Notes: generated from the letters alone by a model not told the origin. 51,559 nt of DNA from Saccharospirillum sp040881935 (GCF_040881935.1 NZ_JBBECH010000093.1:1-51559); one strand, 5' to 3'; positions 14,833-24,419 are shown, numbered from the stretch's first letter. Translations and numbers: made by a program.

Positions 14833-15657
14833 ATGCCAAATGTACCGGCTTTCATTATCCAGAATCTAACCGTTGGCTATAGCGGTCAACCCATTCTGAA
14901 CCAGTTGGACCTCACGCTCGACAGCGGTCGGGTCACGGCGCTGATAGGCCCCAATGGCTGCGGCAAGTCGACGTTGCTGAAGGCAATGGCCCGTATTCTG
15001 ACGCCTGCATCAGGCGGCATTCGATTAAGCGATGGCTCTGCCCTGAGTGCCTTGTCTGCCAGGGAGACTGCCCAGCGTATCGCCTTGTTGCCGCAAAGTC
15101 CGCTCGTGCCTGAAGGCCTGAAGGTATTCGACCTGGTAGCCTACGGTCGCTCCCCACACCTGAACGCCTTTGGCCATTTGCGTGAGCGGGACCGCGAGGC
15201 CATTCAACAGGCCCTGGTACGAACCGATGTGGAATCCCTTAGCGATCTGCCGCTGGCACAATTATCCGGCGGCCAGCGCCAGCGCGTCTGGATGGCCATG
15301 ATTCTGGCGCAACAGGCTGATATTATCCTGCTCGATGAGCCCACCACCTACCTGGATCTGGCGCATCAGTACGATCTGTTGGATTTGGTCCAGGACCTGG
15401 CCGCCGATGGCCGGACCGTGATCACCGTGCTGCACGATTTGAACCAGGCGTGTCGGTACGCGGACGAGTTGGTGGTGCTGAAGCAGGGACGGTTGATGGA
15501 TCAGGGCGCGCCAAAAAAAGTGATGACGGAGGCAATGCTGAGGGAGGTGTTCAGTCTGGACGCACAGATTCTCGACGATCCGGAAACCGGTACTCCACTG
15601 TGTGTGCCACGCGCCAGGGGCAAGTATTATCATCAGGCGTCATGGGCCGTGGCATAA
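14833..15657 (+). CDS. fecE: Ferric citrate ABC transporter ATPase FecE
   Basis: A 274-residue ATPase driving FecCD. Walker A GPNGCGKST (39-47), ABC signature LSGGQRQR (144-151), Walker B IILLDEP (164-170) and the switch His in VITVLHDLNQA are all intact, as is the Q-loop LLPQSP. Last gene of the operon, with a 4-bp gap after fecD. No convincing terminator lies in the 150 bp after it; that gap instead holds a small junction element (15690-15765). Confidence 0.9.
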   Translation: MPNVPAFIIQNLTVGYSGQPILNQLDLTLDSGRVTALIGPNGCGKSTLLKAMARILTPASGGIRLSDGSALSALSARETAQRIALLPQSPLVPEGLKVFDLVAYGRSPHLNAFGHLRERDREAIQQALVRTDVESLSDLPLAQLSGGQRQRVWMAMILAQQADIILLDEPTTYLDLAHQYDLLDLVQDLAADGRTVITVLHDLNQACRYADELVVLKQGRLMDQGAPKKVMTEAMLREVFSLDAQILDDPETGTPLCVPRARGKYYHQASWAVA

Positions 15658-15689
15658 CCCGGCTGGCCAGCGCTGCGCCGGCAGCTTAT

Positions 15690-15765
15690 TGATGCATCCA
15701 CATTAGGTCACTATTGCCACTGTAGTATAAATAGTCCAAAGCCATTGATTTTAAGGTGGGTGTCA
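15690..15765. repeat. Small MITE-like element with inverted ends
   Basis: Left end TGCATCCACATTAGGTCAC, right end GGTGGGTGTCAATG, with an internal stem ACTATT...AATAGT. The left half matches elements A (561) and B (2207); the right end is the inverted form of the same CACCCAC motif. It lies in the gap between fecE and pycB and has no coding capacity. It may be the minimal non-autonomous form of the unit whose ends litter region 1. Confidence 0.5.
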
Positions 15766-15807
15766 ATGGAATCCTTTCCGCGGGGCTGACGACGACATTA
15801 TCAGGCT

Positions 15808-17607
15808 TCAGCCGATCTCGACCAGCACCTCACCCGGTGTGACCCGGTCGCCTTTGGCCACATACACTGCCTTCACGGTGCCAGCGATACTGGCGTTGAT
15901 CTCTGTTTCCATCTTCATGGCTTCGGTGATCAGTACGGCCTGGCCCGCTTCAACCGTATCGCCTTCGCTGACCAGCACTTCCACAATGTTACCTGGCATC
16001 GCCGCCGTTACATGCCCGGGTTCAGTGGCTTTCTTCCGACCGCTGCCACGGGCATCGGCGACGTATTCGTTCAAAGTTTCGAACACCACCTCTTCTGGCA
16101 TACCATCAAGCGAGATGTAGAGTTTGCGTTTGCCGCTGCCAAAATCGCCAACCCCGGTGATGGCTACTTCGTACGTCTCGCCGTGAACGTCTACCTTAAA
16201 TTCGGTGGGTGTCATGCCTGAGGGTTTGTGCGCGCCAGCAGATTCCGGTGGCAGCAAGGGTTCAGGGGACAGGGTGCCCTCGGCACGCTGTTTGAGGAAG
16301 TCGCGCCCCATGTCCGGAAACATGGCAAAGGTTAAAACGTCTTCCTTGCACTGCGCGAGCTCGCCAATGTCGCGGGTCAGTTTCTGTATTTCCGGTGTCA
16401 GCGCATCGGCCGGGCGAGCGTCGGAGACGCTTTCGTTGCCAATGGCTTTTTTCAACACCTCGGCATTGACCTCTGCCGGTGGCTTTCCGTAACCGCCCAG
16501 AAAGTAGCGCTTTACTTCGTTGGTGATGGTTTTATAGCGTTCACCGGCCAGTACGTTGTATACCGCTTGGGTGCCGACGATTTGGGAAGTTGGCGTCACC
16601 AGCGGTGGGTAACCCAGGTCTTCGCGTACGCGTGGAATTTCGTCGAACACTTCGCGAATGCGGTCCAGGGCGTTTTGTTCTTTCAACTGATTGGCCAGGT
16701 TGGACATCATTCCGCCCGGCACCTGATTGATTTGCACCGAGATGTCTTCGCGGGTGAATTCGCTTTCGAACTGATGGTATTTTTTGCGCACCTCGCGGAA
16801 ATAATCAGCCACCTCTTGCAAGGCGATCAGATCCAGGCCGGTGTCCCAGGGGGTGTCTTTCAATGCCGCGACCTGGGTTTCCGTGGCCGGGTGGCTGGTG
16901 CCGCCCGCAAACGAAGAAATGGCGGTGTCGATGCGGTCAGCACCGGCTTCAATGGCTTTCAATTGGCACTGGGTCGCGAGGCCAGCGGTTGAATGGCTGT
17001 GAATAACCAACGGTAAGTCGACTTCAGCTTTGATCGCCTTGACCAGATCGTAGGTCGCATACGGCGTCAGCAAGCCGGCCATGTCTTTAATGGCAATGGA
17101 GTCAGCACCCATGTCACGCAGTGCCCGGGCCTGCTCGGTAAACATGGCCAGGGTGTGTACCGGGCTGGTGGTGTAGCAGAGTGTGCCCTGGGCATGTTTG
17201 CCAGCTTTCTTCACGGCTTTCATGGCAATGTCCAGGTTACGCAGATCGTTCAGCGCATCGAACACCCGAAACACATCGATGCCGTTGTCGGCCGCCGATT
17301 GCACAAAGGCTTCAACCACGTCGTCGGCGTAGTGGCGATATCCAAGCAAATTCTGGCCGCGCAGTAACATTTGCAGTCGGCTCTTGGGCAGGGCGGCCCG
17401 CAATTGGCGCAAGCGCTCCCACGGGTCTTCCTTCAGGAAACGAACGCAGGCATCGAAGGTCGCGCCACCCCAGACTTCCAGTGACCAGTAGCCGATGTTA
17501 TCGAGTTTCTCGCAAATGGGCAGCATGTCTTCCGTGCGCATGCGAGTGGCGATCAGTGATTGGTGGGCGTCGCGCAAGGTGAGGTCGGTTATTTCAATCG
17601 GTTTCAT
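15808..17607 (-). CDS. pycB: Pyruvate carboxylase subunit B (OadA-type carboxyltransferase + biotin carrier)
   Basis: Transfers CO2 from carboxybiotin to pyruvate, giving oxaloacetate for anaplerosis. The 599 residues contain an N-terminal DRE-TIM carboxyltransferase barrel (TDLTLRDAHQSL at 8-19, MLLRGQNLLGY, IKDMAGLL, and the HSHSTAG metal-binding block). The PYC_OADA conserved domain and a C-terminal biotinyl domain follow, with the modified Lys at 565 in EAMKMET, 34 residues from the end. GAGGAG lies 6 bases before ATG 17607. It lies 26 bp after pycA and is surely cotranscribed. Oxaloacetate decarboxylase alpha is the alternative, but no beta/gamma Na+-pump subunits are nearby and a biotin carboxylase is. 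Confidence 0.9.
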   Translation of the reverse strand: MKPIEITDLTLRDAHQSLIATRMRTEDMLPICEKLDNIGYWSLEVWGGATFDACVRFLKEDPWERLRQLRAALPKSRLQMLLRGQNLLGYRHYADDVVEAFVQSAADNGIDVFRVFDALNDLRNLDIAMKAVKKAGKHAQGTLCYTTSPVHTLAMFTEQARALRDMGADSIAIKDMAGLLTPYATYDLVKAIKAEVDLPLVIHSHSTAGLATQCQLKAIEAGADRIDTAISSFAGGTSHPATETQVAALKDTPWDTGLDLIALQEVADYFREVRKKYHQFESEFTREDISVQINQVPGGMMSNLANQLKEQNALDRIREVFDEIPRVREDLGYPPLVTPTSQIVGTQAVYNVLAGERYKTITNEVKRYFLGGYGKPPAEVNAEVLKKAIGNESVSDARPADALTPEIQKLTRDIGELAQCKEDVLTFAMFPDMGRDFLKQRAEGTLSPEPLLPPESAGAHKPSGMTPTEFKVDVHGETYEVAITGVGDFGSGKRKLYISLDGMPEEVVFETLNEYVADARGSGRKKATEPGHVTAAMPGNIVEVLVSEGDTVEAGQAVLITEAMKMETEINASIAGTVKAVYVAKGDRVTPGEVLVEIG

Positions 17608-17633
17608 TTTTTTCTCCTCTTAACCGGCGTTGG

Positions 17634-19049
17634 TTACCAGCCGGCGTGGGCGGCAATGGCTGACGCCAGAACCAGTGCGATTTCACTGGGGTGACGTTTG
17701 GTGGAATAGTTCAGAAGTTCCGGGTGATCGGGCACAAAGCTGGTGTTGAAATCGCCTTTCTGAAAGTCGGGGTGCGCGAGAATTTGCTGGTAGTAATTGG
17801 AGGTGGTGCGAATGCCGTGCAAGCGCATGTCGTCCAGGGCCCGGCGTCCGCGAGCGATGACGTCTTCCCAGGTCAGGGCCCAGACCACCAGCTTGAGGCA
17901 CATGGAATCGAAGTAGGGCGGGATGTCGTATCCGGTAAAAATAGCGGTGTCGACCCGAACACCCGGTCCGCCCGGCGCATAGTAATGTGTGATGCGACCG
18001 AAGCTTGGTAAAAAGTCGTTCTTGGGATCTTCGGCGTTGATGCGAAATTGTATGGCGAAGCCGTGCAGTTGAATGTCTTGCTGGTCGTAGCGCAGCGGCA
18101 TACCCGAGGCAATGCGCAGTTGTTCCTGAACAATATCGACCCCGGTTACCTGTTCGGTGATGGTATGTTCCACTTGAACCCGGGTGTTCATTTCCATGAA
18201 ATACACTTCGTTTCCGGTCAGCAGAAACTCGACGGTCCCGGCATTCTCGTACCCCACGGCCTTGGCTGCCCGCACCGCCAGTTCACCAATGTAGTGGCGT
18301 TGTTCCGGGGTGATTTGCGGGCTGGGTGCAATCTCGATCAGTTTTTGATTGCGGCGTTGAATCGAGCAGTCGCGCTCGAACAGGTGAATCACGTTACCCT
18401 CGGCATCGGCCAGAATCTGCGCTTCGATGTGGCGCGGATTCACAATGCATTTCTCCATGAATACATCGGCCGAGCCAAACGCTTTGGTCGCCTCGGAAAT
18501 AACCCGAGGGTACTGTTTGGTCAGCTCATCGGCTGTGTCGCACCGCCGTATGCCACGGCCACCGCCACCGGACGTGGCCTTGAGCATGATCGGGTAACCG
18601 ATCTTCTCGGCCAGTGCCAGCGCTTCTTCCAGATTGGCGAGGTTGCCATCTGAACCGGGCGTGATGGGCACGCCAGCGGCGCGCATGCTGTCGCGCGCCG
18701 ATGTCTTGTCGCCCATCTTTGCGATGACGGTGGATTTGGGGCCAATGAAGACAATGCCTTTTTGTTCACACAGTTGCGCGAAACGGGCGTTCTCCGACAG
18801 GAAGCCGTAGCCCGGATGGATGGCATCGCAGCCCGTTTCCAGGGCCCGATTGACGATGCGCAGCGGATCAAGGTAACCCTCGAGCGGATCATCACCCATC
18901 GAATAGGATTCATCGGCACGTTTTACGTGAAGACCGTAGCGGTCCGGCTCGGTATAAATCGCCACCGAGCGGATGCCCAGTTCCGAACAGGCGCGGATGA
19001 TGCGGACGGCGATTTCACCGCGATTGGCTATGAGAACCTTCTTCAACAC
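17634..19049 (-). CDS. pycA: Pyruvate carboxylase subunit A (biotin carboxylase)
   Basis: ATP-dependent carboxylation of the biotin on subunit B. The 471 residues hold KKVLIANRGEIAVRIIRAC at the start, the ATP-grasp Gly-rich loop KATSGGGGRGIRR (about 160-172), the active-site ERDCSIQRRNQKLIE block, and MEMNTRVQVEHTITE. It belongs to the biotin carboxylases paired with OadA-like subunits rather than AccB. GTG at 19049 has GGGAG upstream. It is transcribed divergently from the LysR gene with 119 bp between, the arrangement known from Pseudomonas (pycA-pycB-pycR). Confidence 0.9.
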   Translation of the reverse strand: MLKKVLIANRGEIAVRIIRACSELGIRSVAIYTEPDRYGLHVKRADESYSMGDDPLEGYLDPLRIVNRALETGCDAIHPGYGFLSENARFAQLCEQKGIVFIGPKSTVIAKMGDKTSARDSMRAAGVPITPGSDGNLANLEEALALAEKIGYPIMLKATSGGGGRGIRRCDTADELTKQYPRVISEATKAFGSADVFMEKCIVNPRHIEAQILADAEGNVIHLFERDCSIQRRNQKLIEIAPSPQITPEQRHYIGELAVRAAKAVGYENAGTVEFLLTGNEVYFMEMNTRVQVEHTITEQVTGVDIVQEQLRIASGMPLRYDQQDIQLHGFAIQFRINAEDPKNDFLPSFGRITHYYAPGGPGVRVDTAIFTGYDIPPYFDSMCLKLVVWALTWEDVIARGRRALDDMRLHGIRTTSNYYQQILAHPDFQKGDFNTSFVPDHPELLNYSTKRHPSEIALVLASAIAAHAGW

Positions 19050-19129
19050 AGGTCGTTCTCCCTCAGTGGGTCGATGAACCTACGCTATCGCAAGTTTTTC
19101 ATAATTTAAAATTGATATAATTTATATTT

Positions 19130-19151
19130 TCCATAAGCTGGAACTTATGGA
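19130..19151 (+). promoter_or_regulatory. LysR-type palindrome between pycA and pycR
   Basis: TCCATAAG (19130-19137) and CTTATGGA (19144-19151) form a perfect inverted repeat around CTGGAA, fitting a LysR-type T-N11-A site. It lies 18-24 bp before the pycR start and in the pycA upstream region, so it could mediate autorepression and pycAB control. Confidence 0.6.
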
Positions 19152-19168
19152 CTGTTGAAAAGAAAGAG

Positions 19169-20137
19169 GTGATCGTGAGGCTAAGCGTTCAAAAGCTGAT
19201 CAGCCGGCTCTCGTTACGGCAATTGGAAGTGTTTTTAGCGGTGTACGAAGAGCAGGGCTACGGCAAGGCCGCCAATGCCCTGGGGTTAACCCAGCCAGCG
19301 GTCAGTTCCCAGATCCGCCAACTGGAGAGTGCTCTGGGTCAGAAGCTGTTCGAATACATTGGCCGCAGGCTGTACTGTACAGCAACCGGCGAAGTGGTGG
19401 CGGCGAGTGTGCAAACCCTGTTCGCGGATCTGAGCCGTCTGCAAAGTGACATTCATGCGCTGGATGGGCGAATATCCGGTGACCTGAAACTCGCGGCGGT
19501 AAATACCGCTCAGTATGTGATGCCGTATCTGCTGAAACCGTTTTTGGACCTGTATCCGGAGGTCAATGTGTCGGTGCAGGTGGTTAACCGGGGCCTGGCT
19601 CTCGAACGGCTGTCGGACAGCAGCGATGACCTGATGATCATGGGCATTGTGCCCGGCGACCGGCCGCTGTCGTCAGTGCCGTTCCTCGACAACGAGTTGA
19701 TTCCCGTGATGCCCGCCAACCACCCACTGTGTGGCCGGGCCGATGTCACGCCTGAAGAGTTTTTGCAGCAGAATTTTCTGGCTCGTGAACGCGGCTCCGG
19801 CAGCCGCCTGGCTCTGGAACAACATTGCCATCAACAGCGGCTGCGTATGGTTCCGCAAATGGAAGTTGGTTCAAACGAAGCACTTAAACATGCGGTTATT
19901 GCCGGCATCGGTGTTGCTATTCTGCCGCGTCTGAGTGTACTGGCGGAACTGAAGCTGGGCAGTTTGAAGACGTTGCCACTTGAGGGGTTTCCGATTCGCC
20001 GATCCTGGTGTCTGGTATACCCGACAGGCAAAAGTCTGTCGCCGGTGACGCGGCGTTTTGTCGAACATATTCAGGCCAATCTTGCTGGCATTGACCAGCA
20101 GTTTCGGCATATGGCCAGGGCGGGTACACCCGTTTGA
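19169..20137 (+). CDS. pycR: LysR-family regulator, PycR-like
   Basis: About 320 residues. The N-terminal winged helix-turn-helix reads LSLRQLEVFLAVYEEQGYGK then AANALGLTQPAVSSQIRQLE (about 16-55); a LysR substrate-binding domain follows from about residue 95 (GDLKLAAVNTAQYVMPYLL). GTG at 19169 and GTG at 19175 are both in frame; AAAGAGG at 19163-19169 favours 19175. The divergent position next to pycA matches PycR of Pseudomonas. The inducing metabolite is unknown. Confidence 0.82.
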   Translation: MIVRLSVQKLISRLSLRQLEVFLAVYEEQGYGKAANALGLTQPAVSSQIRQLESALGQKLFEYIGRRLYCTATGEVVAASVQTLFADLSRLQSDIHALDGRISGDLKLAAVNTAQYVMPYLLKPFLDLYPEVNVSVQVVNRGLALERLSDSSDDLMIMGIVPGDRPLSSVPFLDNELIPVMPANHPLCGRADVTPEEFLQQNFLARERGSGSRLALEQHCHQQRLRMVPQMEVGSNEALKHAVIAGIGVAILPRLSVLAELKLGSLKTLPLEGFPIRRSWCLVYPTGKSLSPVTRRFVEHIQANLAGIDQQFRHMARAGTPV

Positions 20138-20302
20138 AAGGAGCGAGCTGGCAAGGTTTGTCGGAGCATCCAGACTGGCCATTTTTTGCTCTCGGGTGGC
20201 GATGTTCTTGCCAAGCCCAACACTTGGACGCCCTGGAAATAGACGTAGTCCGGGGCGAGAAACAGTACAGTGGTTACTGCCACGATGAAGGAAATTTGCC
20301 TG

Positions 20303-20794
20303 TTGAGTAATATTGCCCTGTTCGTTGACGTACAGAACGTCTACTACACAACCCGTGAGGCCTATGGTCGACGGTTCGATTATAATCGATTCTGGCAGCA
20401 AGCCACGGCTGGCCACGATGTTGTGGCAGCGTTCGCTTATGCCATTCATCGTGGTGATGAAAAACAACATCAGTTCCAGAACATTCTTCGGGCGATTGGG
20501 TTTACGGTGCGGTTGAAGCCTTATATCCAGCGCCAGGATGGCTCAGCGAAAGGTGATTGGGATGTGGGCATTACCATTGATGTGATGGATGTAGCGCCCA
20601 CTGTCGACCGGGTTGTGCTGGTCTCCGGCGATGGTGATTTCGATTTACTGGTCGATAAAATCAGGCAAGACCATGGTGTTCATGTCGATGTGTATGGCGT
20701 TCCCGATTTAACGGCACGGTCTCTGGTTCAGGCGGCCAGTCGCTTTGTACCCATTAACGATGACCTTTTGCTGCCATCGCCTGCCCGAAGCTGA
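20303..20794 (+). CDS. NYN-domain (LabA/DUF88-like) protein
   Basis: A PIN-like NYN fold thought to act as a metal-dependent RNase. SNIALFVDVQNVYYTTREAY carries the first acidic residue, KGDWDVGITIDVMD the second cluster, and VVLVSGDGDFDLLVDKIRQ the third, all typical of the family, and about 160 residues is its usual size. In-frame starts lie at 20270 (GTG), 20285 (ATG) and 20303 (TTG). AAGGAA at 20288-20293 and the family N-terminus favour TTG 20303. The gene stands alone after pycR; its role is not indicated by context. Confidence 0.8.
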   Translation: MSNIALFVDVQNVYYTTREAYGRRFDYNRFWQQATAGHDVVAAFAYAIHRGDEKQHQFQNILRAIGFTVRLKPYIQRQDGSAKGDWDVGITIDVMDVAPTVDRVVLVSGDGDFDLLVDKIRQDHGVHVDVYGVPDLTARSLVQAASRFVPINDDLLLPSPARS

Positions 20795-20927
20795 AGAAGC
20801 GTACCGGTAAGGATCCACCAGCTCATCCGACTTTGGCCTTTCCCTGGCATTATCGCTGAATGGCATTGCTGACCTACCCTGATTCTGTCAGTCTGAAAGC
20901 GTTAATTAACCGGATCAGGAGGCAACC

Positions 20928-22604
20928 ATGGCCGAAGACAAGCGCCGTCGTTATTCATCTCAGGTGGTCGATGGGTTAGGGAAATCCGCCAGTCGAGCCA
21001 TGCTACGAGCCGTTGGGTTCACTGACGATGATTTTCAAAAACCCCAGGTGGGCATTGCCTCGACCTGGAGTAACCTCACGCCCTGCAACATGCACATCAA
21101 CCGCTTGGCGGAAGAGTCGGCGGCGGGTGCCGATGAGGCTGGCGGTAAATCGCTGATCTTCAACACCATTACCGTGTCGGACGGCATTGCCAATGGTACT
21201 GAGGGCATGAAGTATTCGCTGGTATCGCGCGAGGTCATTGCCGATTCCATTGAGACGGTTGCCGGGTGCGAAGGCTTCGATGGCCTGGTCGCCATTGGCG
21301 GCTGCGATAAAAATATGCCGGGCTGCATGATGGGGCTGGCGCGGTTGAACCGGCCTTCGGTGTTTGTATATGGCGGCACCATTATGCCGGGTGAAAATCA
21401 CACCGATATTATTTCCGTGTTCGAGGCGGTGGGTGCGCATGCCCAGGGCAAGCTGGATCTGATTGAGGTGAAACAGATCGAAGAGACGGCGATTCCCGGG
21501 GCAGGGTCGTGCGGCGGTATGTACACGGCCAATACCATGGCGTCGGCCATTGAGGCGATGGGTATGAGCCTACCGGGCAGTTCGGCGCAGAATGCGGTGT
21601 CGGATACCAAGGTGGCGGATTGCCGGGCTGCCGGTGCCGCTGTGCTGAACCTGCTGGAAAAAGACATCAAGCCATCCGACATCATGACCCGGGAAGCCTT
21701 CGAGAATGCCATCACCGTCGTCATCGCGCTGGGTGGTTCTACCAATGCGGTGCTGCACCTGTTAGCCATGGCCAGCACCGTAGGCGTGGAGCTATCGCTG
21801 GAAGATTTTGCCGAGATCGGTAAACGGGTGCCTGTGTTGGCAGATTTGCGCCCCAGCGGTCATTACATGATGTCGGAACTGGTCGCTATTGGCGGCATTC
21901 AGCCGCTGATCAGAATGCTGCTCGATCGTGGGTTGATCCATGGTAATTGCTTAACCGTTACCGGGCAGACGCTGGCCGAGAACCTGGCCGATGTTAAGCC
22001 CTATCCCGACGGGCAGGACATCATTCATGCGTTCGATAACCCCATCAAAGCAGACAGCCATCTGCGTATTCTGTACGGCAACCTCGCCCCCACAGGTGCC
22101 GTCGCGAAAATCACCGGTAAGGAAGGCACGCACTTTACCGGGCGGGCCCGGGTGTTTCATTCGGAAGAGGAAGCCCAGGAGCGCATTCTCGACGGTTCTG
22201 TCGTCGCGGGTGATGTTTTGGTGATTCGTTACGAAGGCCCCAAAGGCGGACCGGGTATGCGGGAAATGCTCAGCCCCACCTCGGCGATTATGGGCAAAGG
22301 GCTGGGCAGCGATGTCGCGCTGATTACCGATGGCCGGTTTTCCGGGGGCAGTCATGGTTTTGTGGTTGGCCACATTACACCCGAGGCCGCCGAGGGCGGC
22401 CCCATTGCTCTGGTTGAAGACGGAGATACCATCACCATCGATGCCGTCAGCAACCGGATTGAGCTGGATATCTCTGAACAGGAGCTAGAGCGCAGACGAC
22501 AGGGCTGGCAAGCACCGGGCTTGAAGTACACCCGGGGTGTGCTGGCGAAGTATGCGCGATCGGTGGGTTCTGCCTCGAAGGGTGCGGTTACTGACCTTCC
22601 CTGA
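20928..22604 (+). CDS. ilvD: Dihydroxy-acid dehydratase
   Basis: Converts 2,3-dihydroxy-isovalerate/methylvalerate to the 2-keto acids in valine, isoleucine and pantothenate synthesis. A 558-residue IlvD/Edd-family enzyme with cluster Cys residues in GGCDKNMPGCMMG and GAGSCGGMYTANTM; DGRFSGGSHGFVVGHI lies near the C-terminus. AGGAGG lies 6 bases before the ATG. The short length and missing long C-terminal insert suit the non-enterobacterial subgroup. It is monocistronic, and the convergent diguanylate cyclase gene follows after 27 bp. Confidence 0.93.
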   Translation: MAEDKRRRYSSQVVDGLGKSASRAMLRAVGFTDDDFQKPQVGIASTWSNLTPCNMHINRLAEESAAGADEAGGKSLIFNTITVSDGIANGTEGMKYSLVSREVIADSIETVAGCEGFDGLVAIGGCDKNMPGCMMGLARLNRPSVFVYGGTIMPGENHTDIISVFEAVGAHAQGKLDLIEVKQIEETAIPGAGSCGGMYTANTMASAIEAMGMSLPGSSAQNAVSDTKVADCRAAGAAVLNLLEKDIKPSDIMTREAFENAITVVIALGGSTNAVLHLLAMASTVGVELSLEDFAEIGKRVPVLADLRPSGHYMMSELVAIGGIQPLIRMLLDRGLIHGNCLTVTGQTLAENLADVKPYPDGQDIIHAFDNPIKADSHLRILYGNLAPTGAVAKITGKEGTHFTGRARVFHSEEEAQERILDGSVVAGDVLVIRYEGPKGGPGMREMLSPTSAIMGKGLGSDVALITDGRFSGGSHGFVVGHITPEAAEGGPIALVEDGDTITIDAVSNRIELDISEQELERRRQGWQAPGLKYTRGVLAKYARSVGSASKGAVTDLP

Positions 22605-22631
22605 CGACAGTCTGGGCTGAACCACCGTCGT

Positions 22632-24419
22632 TCAGTTTGCCTCCTGGTAAAACTGTATGCCACTATTGCCTTGCGTTTTGGCTTGGTACATTGCGCTGTC
22701 CGCGCGGCGCACTAATTCCTCTGCATCCAGTTCTCCCCGATGCATCGCTATGCCAATACTGGGGGCAAGATCAATCTTAGCCTGGGACAATTCGATGGGC
22801 AGATTCATCGATGCCAGGAGCTTGTGTGCAATAAGAAGTGCGTCTGACGTCGGATTTTCCAACTCCTCCGCGACCACCACGAACTCATCGCCAGCCAATC
22901 GCGCCACTGTATCGGCTTCTCGAACCGCAAGGCTCAATCGCTTCGCGAATTGCTGCAGAGCCTGATCGCCTACCTGATGCCCGTATGTATCGTTAATCGT
23001 CTTGAAATCATCCAAATCCAAAAACAGCACCGCGACCGTTTTACCATGGCGAGCGGCGCGGGCATTTGCTTGCTGCAGAGCGACGATCAGCGCCGCCCGG
23101 TTGGGCAATCCTGTCAGCGAATCGTGGTTCGCCTGGTGTTCGAGTGCGCGCTCCATTTCCTTGCGTTGAGTGATGTCATGCAGCGCCACCACCGCACCCA
23201 GCTTTTCACCGGTCGCACTTTCGAAAGCACGACCGTTCACCAGAAGGGTGCGTTGAGGTTTGTTCTCTGGCCGGAGCACAATTTCTGCATCTTTTACCCG
23301 CTCGCCCCGGAGGGCCCGGTACAATGGAAGCTCGCCAACGTCGAGTAATCGTTCACCCTCGGCATCGTAAATCTGGTATTCCCTGGCCCATTGATCCGGA
23401 GGAATATCAACCGGGCCGCCAAGATGCTCTGAGGCGGTGGGGTTGAAAACCGTCAGGGCCGCTGATTGGTCACAGGCGACTACCCCGACCCCGACGTTGT
23501 CCAGAACCGCCTTCAGAAGCTCGTGCTCCCGTTCCAATTCCCGAGTCAGTTGTTCGCGTTCGGACAGATCGGCAATCAATAGTGTGATTCCACTCAGTTC
23601 GCCCTCGGTGTCCTTCATGGGCGCTGCCGATACGCTAAGATGCATTACTGCAGACTCAGGGAGCGCTAGGCTCAGAGGGACGTTCTGCACACTTTCACCT
23701 TGCTTGACCCGATCACCAATTGTGAGCAATTCGGACGATAGCCTTGGCCCGAGTTCCATTAATGGTTGGCCGACAATAGCGTTCCCCGATGTTTCGAACA
23801 ATTGCTCTGCCGCTGGATTCCACACCTCCACGAGCCGGTCGCTGTTGTAGCTGATGATGGCCAGCGGTGAGGCCTGTATCAGTGACTCCCGCTCCTGATT
23901 GGCACGATGGAGTTTAATGGCCAAGGTTGAGAGCGTCTGTCGGGCGAGTTCATCCTCTGCGATATTCGCCAGGTCCTGCAGCAAAGCGGCATCTGTTTCA
24001 TCGAACTCCCGCGCAACCCGATCAATGATGCACAGCGTCCCTACCAGGCTACCATTGGGTGCCTTCAGAGGAGCACCTGCATAAAAACGAATGTGCGGCT
24101 CAGACGTGACCTGCGGGTTATCAAAGAAACGCTCGTCCTGTGTGGTATCGGGCACTACCATGAGACCCGGCGCCAGAATTGCGTGTCCGCAGAAGGAGAT
24201 GTCCCGGGGGTTATGGGTAACCTCAAAACAGTGCCGGGACTTGAACCACAGACGTTCAGCATCGACAAGAGAGATAAGTGCAGAGGGAGTATTGAACAGA
24301 CGTGCGGCAATGCGGGTAATGCGATCAAAACGAGCTTCCGGCTCTGTATCAAGAAGATTAAGGTCCCTGAGCGCAGCGAGACGCTCCACTTCGTCTGGTG
24401 TAGGACCGGGTGTAATCAT
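22632..24419 (-). CDS. GAF-PAS-PAS-GGDEF diguanylate cyclase
   Basis: Makes cyclic di-GMP. The 595 residues begin with a GAF domain (about 20-165; RIAARLFNTPSALISLVD, SFCGHAIL, FYAGAPL). A PAS domain (about 180-300) and a second PAS (about 305-420, with GERLLDVGELPLYRAL) follow, then a short linker and a GGDEF domain (430-595). The active site is AGDEF (509-513), a common active variant. The inhibitory I-site RxxD is READ (500-503), exactly five residues upstream, so feedback inhibition is expected. There is no EAL domain and no transmembrane segment; it is cytosolic. GAGG lies 6 bases before ATG 24419. Confidence 0.88.
   Translation of the reverse strand: MITPGPTPDEVERLAALRDLNLLDTEPEARFDRITRIAARLFNTPSALISLVDAERLWFKSRHCFEVTHNPRDISFCGHAILAPGLMVVPDTTQDERFFDNPQVTSEPHIRFYAGAPLKAPNGSLVGTLCIIDRVAREFDETDAALLQDLANIAEDELARQTLSTLAIKLHRANQERESLIQASPLAIISYNSDRLVEVWNPAAEQLFETSGNAIVGQPLMELGPRLSSELLTIGDRVKQGESVQNVPLSLALPESAVMHLSVSAAPMKDTEGELSGITLLIADLSEREQLTRELEREHELLKAVLDNVGVGVVACDQSAALTVFNPTASEHLGGPVDIPPDQWAREYQIYDAEGERLLDVGELPLYRALRGERVKDAEIVLRPENKPQRTLLVNGRAFESATGEKLGAVVALHDITQRKEMERALEHQANHDSLTGLPNRAALIVALQQANARAARHGKTVAVLFLDLDDFKTINDTYGHQVGDQALQQFAKRLSLAVREADTVARLAGDEFVVVAEELENPTSDALLIAHKLLASMNLPIELSQAKIDLAPSIGIAMHRGELDAEELVRRADSAMYQAKTQGNSGIQFYQEAN

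Noticed and set aside
16202..16214. Junction motif GGTGGGTGTC
   Set aside because: It is inside an intact pycB coding region with no break in homology, so it is a chance match.
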